21,614 bases of DNA, from positions 1 through 21,614 of the forward strand of contig CANHBE010000013.1 of NCBI GenBank assembly GCA_947458575.1, read 5' to 3'. Below the pieces are notes generated by a model that was given only the letters and a program-made list of their open reading frames with translations, was not told the origin of the DNA and did no database searches. Of this stretch, positions 7,073 to 15,223 are shown one piece after another. Position 1 is the first letter of the stretch; each line of letters begins with the position of its first letter. The position numbers and the translations under genes were made by a program. The DNA is from Flavobacteriaceae bacterium. Lineage in GTDB: Bacteria; Bacteroidota; Bacteroidia; Flavobacteriales; Flavobacteriaceae.

Positions 7073-8731
7073 CTAATTGATTCCTTTCTCACGCATGACC
7101 TTATTGAGTTGTTTCAAAAGCACGAACATTAAGGTTGTTGCAAAAAGTAAAAGTGCAAAATTTATCCAAAAGAAATCTGTCTTATCATCATAGGTGTCCC
7201 AAAGACTAGCGAGTACACCACTCAACTTGTTTCCGATGGATGTTGACAAAAACCAACCGCCCATCATAAGCGAAGTAATATTTGTCGGACTCAATTTAGA
7301 AACGACAGACAATCCCATTGGGCTTAAGAATAATTCTCCGATCGTAATGACACCATAGTTGGCTACCAACCACCATACACTGACTTTCTCCGTTCCGTTT
7401 GCTCCCATTTTTACGGCTGCGACCATAACAAGTACGGACAAAGCAGAGATTAATAGTCCAAATGCAATTTTGGTTGGAGTGGAAGGCTCTTTCTTTCTTC
7501 CTCTTAAAAATGTAAAAAAAGCGACTACTAGTGGCGTGAGAATAATCACCCAACCCGGATTGATAGATTGACTTAAATTGGTGGCCCACAAACTAACTTT
7601 TGAATTATCTTCGGGCAACTTATCTTTAGCGACATTTCTAAAATAAATTGGGTAATCGACTACTTTCTTGACCTCTCCGTTTTCTTTTTGAAGCCTAAAA
7701 CTCGAATCATACAATTCTACTGTGTCCTTTTTGTATTCTATCTCTTTGGATAACTTCAAACCATTAAAGACCGATTTGGTTGTCCCTGTAATTTCACGAT
7801 CTGTGTAGCGATCTGCCCATGTATTTAGGGCCGAGCCATTTAACTTAAATACTGCCCAAAAAAGAATAACAACGGCAAAAATTGAGAGTAATGCTCCAAT
7901 CGGCCTTTTATCTTCAGGCTTGGCTTTAAAGAACAAACTCGAATAAAAAACAACAACAGGAACACAAGCAAAGATAAAGGCGTCTGTACTATCAGACCCG
8001 AAAATATAACTATCGGGATTGGTATCTGAAGTCACGCCTTTCAGCAACCAACCGATAACTCCAAAAACTACTGAGGGCAAGAGAATAAAAAGAACGATTT
8101 TATAAAAAGGCATGTCGCCGAGCTGTGTTCCTTTCTTTTGATCGAAACCTACATAGTGCTTAGTTCCCAATATAAAGACTAGTACGCCAACAAACATACC
8201 GATTCCTGCTGCCATAAAAGCATATTGCCATCCAAGTAATATTTGTAACGCAGCGCCAAAAAAATTGCAAACAAAAGCACCAATGTTGATACCCATATAG
8301 AATATATTGTAGCCTTCATCTTTCTTTTCTTTGTAGTGCTCGTCGGTATAAAAATTCCCAAGAAGTGTAGAAATGTTGGGCTTGAAGAAACCATTACCAA
8401 CAATAACCAATGTCATGGCAATATACAGGACTGTGATATTATGAATTCCCATCATGAAATATCCCAGCCCCATCAACACGCCGCCAATAATAATTGATGT
8501 TCGGTATCCCAAATATCTGTCGGCAACCAAACCGCCAACAAAAGGAGTCAAAAATACAAGCGCTATAAATGTTCCGTACAAATCTGAAGCTTCTTTTTCT
8601 GTCATGGCGAAACCAGCTTCAACATCTTTAAGATAGAGCGTAAATATCCCAATCATCAAGTAATAACCGAAACGTTCCCACATTTCAGATAAGAACAAAT
8701 AAGGCAGTGCCTTTGGGTGTTTATTCCACAT
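7073..8731 (-). CDS. Divergent POT-family peptide transporter with loop insertion (second of three)
   Basis: A 552-aa POT-family carrier. It keeps E16-x-x-E19-R20-F21 in helix 1, K117 in GFFKPN, FYMGINIG (144-151) and GELFLSPMG in helix 10, so proton coupling looks intact. It differs from its two neighbours in two ways. The helix-7 FEQ motif is replaced by F295-K296-L297-N298. About 60 extra polar residues (roughly 308-385, rich in Lys, Asp and Glu) follow this helix in what should be a periplasmic loop. In helix 1 the usual YYG reads YYL. It is a close-spaced middle gene (15 nt after the first POT gene, 7 nt before the third). The changes suggest a different substrate preference or a periplasmic partner; this is inference. 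Confidence 0.92.
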   Translation of the reverse strand: MWNKHPKALPYLFLSEMWERFGYYLMIGIFTLYLKDVEAGFAMTEKEASDLYGTFIALVFLTPFVGGLVADRYLGYRTSIIIGGVLMGLGYFMMGIHNITVLYIAMTLVIVGNGFFKPNISTLLGNFYTDEHYKEKKDEGYNIFYMGINIGAFVCNFFGAALQILLGWQYAFMAAGIGMFVGVLVFILGTKHYVGFDQKKGTQLGDMPFYKIVLFILLPSVVFGVIGWLLKGVTSDTNPDSYIFGSDSTDAFIFACVPVVVFYSSLFFKAKPEDKRPIGALLSIFAVVILFWAVFKLNGSALNTWADRYTDREITGTTKSVFNGLKLSKEIEYKKDTVELYDSSFRLQKENGEVKKVVDYPIYFRNVAKDKLPEDNSKVSLWATNLSQSINPGWVIILTPLVVAFFTFLRGRKKEPSTPTKIAFGLLISALSVLVMVAAVKMGANGTEKVSVWWLVANYGVITIGELFLSPMGLSVVSKLSPTNITSLMMGGWFLSTSIGNKLSGVLASLWDTYDDKTDFFWINFALLLFATTLMFVLLKQLNKVMREKGIN

Positions 8732-8746
8732 ATTTCTTAAGCTTAA

Positions 8747-10294
8747 TTATCTATTTTCGACAGACAAATCTATTCCTTCTACATGATCATTGTGCATCAT
8801 TTTTTGTAACCATGAGCTCAACACAAATAAGATCGCGGCTGCAGCTCCTGTCATTACAATAAACAACATAAAAAACTCATATAAATTCGTGATTTCAAAA
8901 CCTAAAAATGACGGATAGACAAGAGGCTCTGTAGATTCTTCCGCACCAGCAGTTGGAGGAATTAAGGCGCTCAACGTTCCAGCAAATTTATTAGCTGCAG
9001 CATTCGCTAAAAACCATGTTCCCATCATCAACGACGACAAACGCAACGGTGCCAATTTGGAAACCATTGACAATCCGATTGGAGACAAACACAATTCTCC
9101 CATCGTGTGGATTAAGTACAAACCAATTAACCACCACATAGATACTTTATCTTCAACCCCTAATCCCTTTACAGCAATTGCAATCACCACATAACCCAAA
9201 GCAACTAGCGCCAAACCTATTGCCATTTTCTTTGGTGAAGAAGGTTCTAATTTTCTGACATATAAAAATCCCCAGATAATCGTAAAAATAGGAGCTAAAG
9301 CTATTACTGCCAGCGGATTTACAGACTGAAAGTAAGAGGCAGGCATTTCCCAACCGAATATAGTTCTGTGAGTTTGTCGTTCCGCAAACAAAGTCAATGA
9401 AGCACCTGCTTGTTCAAATGCACCCCAAAAGAAAATCACAAAAAATACCAATACGAAAATCACCAAGATTCTTTGCGTCTCTATCTTTGTCAAACTTTTA
9501 TCGCTAAAGATAATGATGGGCATAAGAACCATTGCCCCATAAATGAAATAACTGATAATATCGATATCACTCTTAAACATTTGCTTGAAATTTAGCATAA
9601 AGAAAATTATTGCGATCGAACCGACAATCGCTCCTATGCTCTTCGCATCTAACTTTTTCACAGCCAAACCAATTTCTTTACCTTCCTCGGTAATCAAATA
9701 TTTCTTTTGATATAGGACAAAAGTGACTAATCCCAACAACATTCCAACGCATGCCGCCAAAAACCCCCATTTAAAGTCCATCGACCCGCACACTAAAGGC
9801 GAGAAGAAAGCACCAAGATTGATTCCCATGTAAAAAATTGTAAATGCACTATCAATCCTTCTATCGTTGGCAGGATATAATTGACCTACCATTGTAGAAA
9901 TATTTGGCTTAAAAAATCCGTTACCAATAATGATTGCGGTCAATCCCGCCCACATGATAGAAACACCGCCATCTGCACCTGCAGAGGCACTCAAAAACAT
10001 ACAAAACTGCCCCACTGCCATCAACAAGCCGCCAATAATAATACTTCTTCTGTTTCCTAAATACTTATCGCACAAATAACCTCCTAGAAGAGGAGTCAGA
10101 TATACTAAACCGGTGTAACTTCCGTAGATTTGGGAAGCATCGGCATCATTCATTGAAAGACCAATCGCTTTATCGGTCATAAAGAGAATAAAAATAGCTC
10201 TCATGCCATAATAGCTGAATCGCTCCCACATTTCTGTGAAAAATAGGAAGTAAAGTCCCTTTGGATGTCCTGTTTTTACTTGTGCTTCTGTCAT
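8747..10294 (-). CDS. POT-family peptide:H+ symporter (first of three)
   Basis: A 515-aa POT-family di-/tripeptide symporter and the most canonical of the three. Helix 1 carries E21-M-W-E24-R25-F26-S-Y-Y-G30. The PTR2 signatures are near GGYLCDKYLG (71-80) and FYMGINLG (154-161). K129 lies in GNGFFKPN, E294-Q295 in FEQAG in helix 7, and the helix-10 glutamate in GELCLSPIG. A cytosolic linker near 200-220 separates the two six-helix halves. It is 23 nt downstream of the dipeptidyl peptidase gene, so peptides cut in the periplasm can be taken up by the product of the next gene. A charged tail (DHVEGIDLSVENR) ends the protein. Confidence 0.95.
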   Translation of the reverse strand: MTEAQVKTGHPKGLYFLFFTEMWERFSYYGMRAIFILFMTDKAIGLSMNDADASQIYGSYTGLVYLTPLLGGYLCDKYLGNRRSIIIGGLLMAVGQFCMFLSASAGADGGVSIMWAGLTAIIIGNGFFKPNISTMVGQLYPANDRRIDSAFTIFYMGINLGAFFSPLVCGSMDFKWGFLAACVGMLLGLVTFVLYQKKYLITEEGKEIGLAVKKLDAKSIGAIVGSIAIIFFMLNFKQMFKSDIDIISYFIYGAMVLMPIIIFSDKSLTKIETQRILVIFVLVFFVIFFWGAFEQAGASLTLFAERQTHRTIFGWEMPASYFQSVNPLAVIALAPIFTIIWGFLYVRKLEPSSPKKMAIGLALVALGYVVIAIAVKGLGVEDKVSMWWLIGLYLIHTMGELCLSPIGLSMVSKLAPLRLSSLMMGTWFLANAAANKFAGTLSALIPPTAGAEESTEPLVYPSFLGFEITNLYEFFMLFIVMTGAAAAILFVLSSWLQKMMHNDHVEGIDLSVENR

Positions 10295-10317
10295 TGTATT
10301 TAGAGTTTTAGTTTGGT

Positions 10318-12489
10318 TTATAAGTTCTCCTTAATAAAGTTGGTCATCTTGTTGTAAAGTTGAATTCGCGTTTTCCCACCATATATCCCATGGTTTTTAT
10401 CTGGATAAATTTGCGAATCGAATTGTTTATTAGCTTGAATCAGCGCTTCAATCATCTGCATCGAATTTTGAACATGCACGTTATCATCGGCAGATCCGTG
10501 AATCAAAAGGAATTTTCCTTTCAGCTTGTCGACATAATTAATGGGAGAATTCAAATCGTATCCACTTGGATTTTCTTGCGGCGTTTGCAAATATCTTTCT
10601 GTATAAATGGTATCGTAAAATCGCCAGTTGGTAACAGGTGCCACTGCGATGGCCATTTTGAAAATATCATTCCCTTTAAACAAACAATTCGATGACATAA
10701 ATCCGCCATAACTCCAGCCGAAAATCCCGATTCTAGTCTTGTCAACGTAAGGATAACTTCCCAAAACTTTCGCCGCATCAATCTGATCTTCCACTTCGAG
10801 CTTGCCCAGATTGTTCTGTGTGCATTTCTTAAATTCTGCTCCTTTAAAGCCAGTTCCTCTTCCATCAACACAAGCAACGATATAACCTTGTTGTGATAAC
10901 ATCATAAACCAATAATCATCATAACCATTCCAATCATTATTCACCTGCTGCGAACCAGGTCCGGAATATTGGTACATAAAAACCGGATACTTCTTCGTCG
11001 CATCAAAATCTTTGGGCTTAATCATCCAAGCATTAAGGCTCTGTCCTTTTTCTGTATTCAAAACAAAGAACTCTTTTGAAGGCAAATTGTAAGCTATCAA
11101 CTTGGTCATCAGCGCCTCGTTGTTCTCTATCACTTTAAGTGATTTTCCCGATTTAGACTCATTTAAGGTGTAAGTGGTAGCCTGATTTGCACTGGAGAAA
11201 CTGTTAATGTAGTATTGGAAGTTTGGACTGAAAGTAGCCGAATTTGTACCTGTTTGCGCGCTCAATCTGACCTTATTTTTTCCGTCCAATTGTATGCGAA
11301 AAATATCTCTATTGATCGAGCCACTTTCAGTAGATTGAAAGTAAATTGTTTTGCTCTTCTCGTCAAAACCGTAATATTTTGTCACTTCCCAATTTCCTTT
11401 TGTCACCTGATTTTTCAGTTTACCGTTCTTATCGTAAAGATAAATATGATTAAAACCGTCTTTTTCACTTGTCCAAATGAAACTATTGTCTTTTAAGAAA
11501 GTAAGATTATCCGTAACTTCAACATAAGCTTTATCCTTCTCGTTTAAAGCAACTTTTACTGCTGCAGTATTCCCATCAACAAACAATAAGTCTAAATTAT
11601 TCTGATGACGATTCAAAACCTGTGCTGACAGCACGCTAGGATCGTTAGTCCATTTTAGACGGGCTATGTAAAAATCCGAATAGTTACTTAAGTTAACCTC
11701 AGAGGTTTTCCCACCTGCTATATCAAAAAGGTGTAAAGATACTACCGAGTTTTTCTCACCGGCTTTCGGGTATTTGAAGGTTTCAACCTGAGGATAAAGA
11801 TCTTTGTGAAAAACAGACATGGAAAACTCAGGAACCTGGCGTTCGTCGAATCTTATATATGCAATTTTTTTGCTATCCTTACTCCAATCAAAAGCTCTAA
11901 CGAAAGCGAACTCTTCTTCATAAACCCAATCTGTAATTCCATTTATTACCTCGTTTTTCTTGCCGTCAGTTGTTACAGCTTTGGTTGTTTTTCCATCAAT
12001 ATCATAAACAAATAGATTGTTCTCTTGTGCATAGGCTATTTTCTTGCCGTCCGGCGAAAAAGTGGGCTCTTGCACCCGACTATCGAAAAGCTTAGACAAT
12101 TGTTTTGTTCCGATGTTGTACAACCAATAATCCGCCGTAAATGAATGGCGAAAAATCTGATTTGATCCTGAAGCAATCAAAATCATCTTCTCATCCGGAC
12201 TAAAAGTGTAGCTATCAATACCATCGGATAATTCCCCATGGTTCTTAGTGTCGATAAGTGTCGCAACTTTACTTAGAGTCGCAAAATCATACAAATCGAT
12301 TTGCATGCTTCGCGTAGCACGATCAAAATTGAGAACCGTGTACTGATTGGTGTTTTGCAAAGATTGTAATTCATCCATGCCTTTGGCGCGGAAAGCACCT
12401 GCATAAATATCTTCGACCGTAATTTTTTGTTGGGCAACTGCTGAAAAGCAGATAAAAAGGAAAAATGCAAGAAGTTGGTTTGATTTCAT
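10318..12489 (-). CDS. Dipeptidyl peptidase IV, S9B family
   Basis: A secreted serine exopeptidase that removes X-Pro (or X-Ala) dipeptides from peptide N-termini. The 723-aa product has a signal peptide (1-19, ending AVAQ), an eight-blade beta-propeller region (about 50-480) and a C-terminal alpha/beta-hydrolase domain. The triad is visible: S593 in GWSYGG, D668 in HGSADDNVH and H700 in KNHGIYGG. The Glu motif E191-E192-E193 in DWVYEEEFAF is the DPP IV hallmark that binds the substrate amino terminus. It is the promoter-proximal gene of the operon with three POT carriers, which fits periplasmic dipeptide release followed by import. It is most likely periplasmic or outer-membrane associated; there is no lipobox. 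Confidence 0.95.
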   Translation of the reverse strand: MKSNQLLAFFLFICFSAVAQQKITVEDIYAGAFRAKGMDELQSLQNTNQYTVLNFDRATRSMQIDLYDFATLSKVATLIDTKNHGELSDGIDSYTFSPDEKMILIASGSNQIFRHSFTADYWLYNIGTKQLSKLFDSRVQEPTFSPDGKKIAYAQENNLFVYDIDGKTTKAVTTDGKKNEVINGITDWVYEEEFAFVRAFDWSKDSKKIAYIRFDERQVPEFSMSVFHKDLYPQVETFKYPKAGEKNSVVSLHLFDIAGGKTSEVNLSNYSDFYIARLKWTNDPSVLSAQVLNRHQNNLDLLFVDGNTAAVKVALNEKDKAYVEVTDNLTFLKDNSFIWTSEKDGFNHIYLYDKNGKLKNQVTKGNWEVTKYYGFDEKSKTIYFQSTESGSINRDIFRIQLDGKNKVRLSAQTGTNSATFSPNFQYYINSFSSANQATTYTLNESKSGKSLKVIENNEALMTKLIAYNLPSKEFFVLNTEKGQSLNAWMIKPKDFDATKKYPVFMYQYSGPGSQQVNNDWNGYDDYWFMMLSQQGYIVACVDGRGTGFKGAEFKKCTQNNLGKLEVEDQIDAAKVLGSYPYVDKTRIGIFGWSYGGFMSSNCLFKGNDIFKMAIAVAPVTNWRFYDTIYTERYLQTPQENPSGYDLNSPINYVDKLKGKFLLIHGSADDNVHVQNSMQMIEALIQANKQFDSQIYPDKNHGIYGGKTRIQLYNKMTNFIKENL

Positions 12490-12667
12490 ATTTCAAAATG
12501 CCAATTAGAACCGTCAATTTTAGTGAAAAAATTACAATTAACGACTTTTTTTTCTGTAAAATGCAATTGCAATCTCTATTGAGACGATTCAAGTCAATGA
12601 AATAAATAGCGATTAATACATCGAAAGTGTATCTTTGACTCCTACAAAAAACAACAAATTTTAATCG
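12490..12667. other. Divergent intergenic region, dpp IV / HMG-CoA reductase
   Basis: A 178-bp AT-rich gap between two divergent start codons, so it should hold promoters for both directions. I can support a -7 box only for the plus-strand gene (12630-12637). On the minus strand I found no clean TAnnTTTG. A T8 tract at about 12545-12552 is on the plus strand but has no adjacent strong hairpin. Confidence 0.6.
12630..12637 (+). promoter_or_regulatory. -7 promoter box of HMG-CoA reductase gene
   Basis: TATCTTTG matches the Bacteroidota -7 consensus TAnnTTTG exactly and lies 30 nt before the ATG at 12668, giving a leader of about 24 nt. No good -33 TTTG is found 17-23 nt upstream, so the promoter may be weak or activator-dependent. 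Confidence 0.55.
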
Positions 12668-13990
12668 ATGAACAACGCTGTATCAGGTTTTTCTAAGTTA
12701 TCAAAAGAAGATAAAATAATTTGGATTGCAAACCACTACTTTTTAAATCCATCAGAGGCAATCGCTTTACTAAAAAGCTACTGGAATCCAGATGAAGAAG
12801 TTCAAAAACTACATGACGATTTTATAGAAAACACAATCAGCAACTTCTATTTACCCTTAGGTGTTGCTCCAAATTTCGATATCAATGGTGTAGAATATAC
12901 CATTCCAATGGCAATCGAAGAAAGTTCGGTCGTGGCAGCAGCGGCAAAATCAGCCAAGTTCTGGTCAACTCGCGGCGGCTTCAAAGCCACCGTACTCAAT
13001 ACGGAAAAAATAGGTCAGGTTCATTTCATGTATTTTGGTGATTCCGACAAACTAGAGAAATTCTTCAATCAAATTAAACCCAAGTTCTTTACAGAAACTG
13101 AAAGCACAACCAAAAACATGCGGCAACGCGGTGGAGGCATCCTCGACATAGAACTGCGAAATCAAACCCAAAAGTTACCCGGCTACTATCAATTGCATGC
13201 CACTTTTGACACCAAAGATTCGATGGGAGCCAATTTTATTAACTCCTGCTTGGAACAATTTGCCAAAACACTAAAGGAAGAAGCGCGCCAATTCCCTGCT
13301 TTTTCAGATAATGAAAGTCAAATTGAGGTTGTCATGAGCATCCTCTCGAACTATGTTCCAAACTGCCTTGTTCGCGCAGAAGTGTCGTGTAAGGTGGAAG
13401 AACTCGCAGAAAAAAACATCGAAAATCCACAAGAGTTCGCTGAAAAATTTGTCCGAGCCATTCAAATTGCCACCGTAGAGCCATTTCGCGCGGTGACACA
13501 CAACAAAGGAATTATGAACGGAATAGACGCCGTCGTGCTTGCTACCGGAAACGATTTTCGCGCAGTTGAAGCCGGCATTCACGCTTATGCTGCTCGCGAC
13601 GGACAATACCGAAGCCTTACCCACGCCAAAATCGAAAACGGCATATTCAGCTTTTGGATGGAAATCCCGTTGGCCTTAGGTACTGTTGGCGGTCTTACAT
13701 CGCTGCATCCTCTGGTGCGATTCTCTTTGACCATGCTCGGAAATCCATCAGCGCAAGACCTCATGAAAATTGTGGCAGTAGCCGGTTTGGCCCAGAACTT
13801 TGCTGCTTTGCGCTCGCTTACCACGACCGGCATTCAGGAAGGTCATATGAAAATGCATTTGAACAACATCTTAAATCAACTTGAAGCAACTGCGGAAGAA
13901 AGAGTTTCAGTGAGAGAATATTTTCAGCAACAGATCGTTTCGCACGCATCAGTGGTTTCATTTATAGAAAATTTAAGGAATACCATTTAG
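12668..13990 (+). CDS. mvaA: Hydroxymethylglutaryl-CoA reductase, class II
   Basis: It interconverts HMG-CoA and mevalonate using NAD(P)H. In a flavobacterium it would act as the committed step of the mevalonate route to isoprenoids, although annotation pipelines often call this class 'degradative'. The 440-aa product fits the soluble bacterial class II enzyme, with no membrane anchor. Catalytic positions by motif are the Glu in IEESSVVAAA (E84/E85), K280 in HNKGIMNG, D296 in ATGNDFRAV and H393 in QEGHMKMH, the last in the mobile C-terminal flap. The coenzyme choice cannot be read. The next plus-strand gene is a GHMP kinase, also plausible for this pathway. Its stop codon touches the inverted structured repeat copy B. 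Confidence 0.95.
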   Translation: MNNAVSGFSKLSKEDKIIWIANHYFLNPSEAIALLKSYWNPDEEVQKLHDDFIENTISNFYLPLGVAPNFDINGVEYTIPMAIEESSVVAAAAKSAKFWSTRGGFKATVLNTEKIGQVHFMYFGDSDKLEKFFNQIKPKFFTETESTTKNMRQRGGGILDIELRNQTQKLPGYYQLHATFDTKDSMGANFINSCLEQFAKTLKEEARQFPAFSDNESQIEVVMSILSNYVPNCLVRAEVSCKVEELAEKNIENPQEFAEKFVRAIQIATVEPFRAVTHNKGIMNGIDAVVLATGNDFRAVEAGIHAYAARDGQYRSLTHAKIENGIFSFWMEIPLALGTVGGLTSLHPLVRFSLTMLGNPSAQDLMKIVAVAGLAQNFAALRSLTTTGIQEGHMKMHLNNILNQLEATAEERVSVREYFQQQIVSHASVVSFIENLRNTI

Positions 13991-14089
13991 GAGCTATTCC
14001 CGCTGTTCGTTACAATCTTTTTTAAACCCTTTCAGAGTTTGGAACTCTGAAAGGGTTTAAAAAAGGATTTCCACTGCCATCGGGGCTAA
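13990..14089 (-). ncRNA. Structured repeat / candidate flavo-1-like RNA, copy B
   Basis: Read on the minus strand this repeats copy A: TAGCCCCGATGGCAGTGG at the 5' end and GAACAGCGGGAATAGCTCC at the 3' end. The apical part differs wholly: a perfect stem of 23 bp (14017-14039 with 14043-14065) and a 3-nt loop. Outer pairing is preserved. Where copy A has T15-A87, copy B has C14082-G14001 (minus-strand bases), a compensatory change. The 3' end touches the HMG-CoA reductase stop codon, so the element is antisense to that transcript's tail. Whether it is transcribed is unknown. Confidence 0.7.
14017..14065. repeat. Perfect 23-bp inverted repeat (apical stem of copy B)
   Basis: Arms 14017-14039 and 14043-14065 are exact complements around a 3-nt loop. 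The arms carry CCCTTTCAGAG and CTCTGAAAGGG cores flanked by T6/A6 runs. Only 26 nt past the HMG-CoA reductase stop, it could also end that transcript, but the T run is inside the stem and not after it on the plus strand. Confidence 0.85.
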
Positions 14090-14150
14090 GGCACTTGGTT
14101 TAAATTGACGATTTAGCTCGAGTCAACTCTTCTCAGTGTTCCGTCTCGAT

Positions 14151-14230
14151 TGGAATTTAGCTTCGCTCTATTTGGCTGCGCCTCGAGTGGAATTTGGAAT
14201 TTGAATATTGGAATTTATATATTGGAATTT
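14151..14230 (+). repeat. Cluster of five TGGAATTT repeats
   Basis: TGGAATTT occurs at 14151-14158, 14188-14195, 14195-14202, 14209-14216 and 14223-14230, partly as near-tandem units of 14 nt. Two CTCGAG palindromes (14117-14122 and 14182-14187) lie nearby. The spacing is irregular, so it looks like low-complexity intergenic sequence and not an array of binding sites. It lies just upstream of the GHMP kinase ATG at 14263. Confidence 0.6.
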
Positions 14231-14262
14231 GAAATTTATACGTCATATGTATTTGAATTAAA

Positions 14263-15174
14263 ATGAAACAAACATTCTACAGCAACGGCAAATTATTGAT
14301 TACCGGCGAATATCTTATTTTAGACGGCGCCAAAGGACTCGCATTGCCAACAAAATTTGGGCAGGAACTCGCCGTTGAAGAACATACAAGTCCCGAAATT
14401 CACTGGACTAGTTTCGACATCGACGAGTCGATTTGGTTTGAATCGACATTTTCCTTTGGCGATATTCAACAAAAGGTTACGTTTGAAAATCAACCGGAAA
14501 AAAACACACTAATCTCAATACTACATGAAGCGTCCGTGCTCAATCCTGAATTTCTAAAAAGTTCTTCCGGGTATAAAATCACAACGCAACTAGGATTTCC
14601 AAGAAATTGGGGACTGGGCACATCATCGACACTAATCAACAATATAGCCCAATGGCTGAAAATTGACGCTTACATTTTGCTCAAAAACAGTTTTGGAGGC
14701 AGTGGCTACGATATCGCATGCGCACAGCACAACAGCGCAATTCTTTATCGTCTGATTAATGGTAAACCGGAAGTCAGTACATGTGAATTTCAACCCAATT
14801 GCAAATCTAATTTGTATTTCCTTTACCTCAATCAAAAACAAAATTCTAAGTCTGCTATTGCGGCCTATCATTCAAAATCAAATTTAGTTGACGAGCTCAT
14901 TCCTTTTTTTGATAACATCACCGACGCTATTTTAAAGTCGAACGACTTCGCATCACTGAGCGAACTACTGCTAAAGCATGAGAATAAAATGAGTGCCGTG
15001 CTTTCACAGCCTAAAGTGCAAGACCGTCTTTTCCCCGATTTTAAGGGAACCATCAAAAGCCTTGGCGCTTGGGGTGGCGATTTCGTGTTGGTCGTCTCTA
15101 AAGACAATCCTACCGATTACTTTTCTCAAAAAGGTTTTACCACTTTGTTACCTTTTTCAGAAATGATTTTATAA
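14263..15174 (+). CDS. GYDIA-type GHMP kinase, probable mevalonate-pathway kinase
   Basis: A 303-aa GHMP-superfamily small-molecule kinase. Residues 8-20 (NGKLLITGEYLIL) form motif 1. The phosphate-binding motif 2 is P113-R-N-W-G-L-G-T-S-S122. S147-G148-Y149-D150-I-A matches the PSGxD position of the family, with D150 the likely catalytic base, and it gives the GYDIA group its name. A C-terminal LGAWGGDFVL (about 271-280) resembles motif 3. Placed after HMG-CoA reductase, it may be mevalonate or phosphomevalonate kinase; the exact substrate is not established by sequence. A shared bidirectional terminator follows its stop codon directly. Start ATG 14263 is the only one that keeps motif 1. Confidence 0.9.
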   Translation: MKQTFYSNGKLLITGEYLILDGAKGLALPTKFGQELAVEEHTSPEIHWTSFDIDESIWFESTFSFGDIQQKVTFENQPEKNTLISILHEASVLNPEFLKSSSGYKITTQLGFPRNWGLGTSSTLINNIAQWLKIDAYILLKNSFGGSGYDIACAQHNSAILYRLINGKPEVSTCEFQPNCKSNLYFLYLNQKQNSKSAIAAYHSKSNLVDELIPFFDNITDAILKSNDFASLSELLLKHENKMSAVLSQPKVQDRLFPDFKGTIKSLGAWGGDFVLVVSKDNPTDYFSQKGFTTLLPFSEMIL

Positions 15175-15203
15175 AAAAACCCGACTCTCACGAATCGGGT
15201 TTT
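15175..15203. terminator. Bidirectional intrinsic terminator
   Basis: Inverted repeat AAAACCCGA (15176-15184) and TCGGGTTTT (15195-15203) with a 10-nt loop. It ends in T4 on the plus strand, and the A7 run (15173-15179) gives U-rich sequence on the minus strand. It lies directly after the GHMP kinase stop and 21 nt past the stop of the convergent PpiD-like gene, so it can serve both. Confidence 0.88.
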
Positions 15204-15223
15204 AAGCTTATTAAAATTCAATA

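Noticed and set aside
5566..10294. Three tandem POT genes as a recent duplication or assembly artefact
   Set aside because: The proteins differ widely in length, N-termini, loops and motifs, so they are old paralogues.
12540..12560. T8 tract as a terminator in the dpp IV/reductase gap
   Set aside because: No adjacent GC-rich hairpin and no gene ends into the region; both flanking genes start here.
13304..13884. Long open frames on both strands inside the HMG-CoA reductase gene
   Set aside because: They have no recognisable domains and lie entirely within a gene with all catalytic motifs in the other frame.
14151..14230. TGGAATTT cluster as an iteron origin or CRISPR array
   Set aside because: Units are 8 nt, irregularly spaced and partly overlapping, with no spacer pattern, no replication gene and no cas gene.
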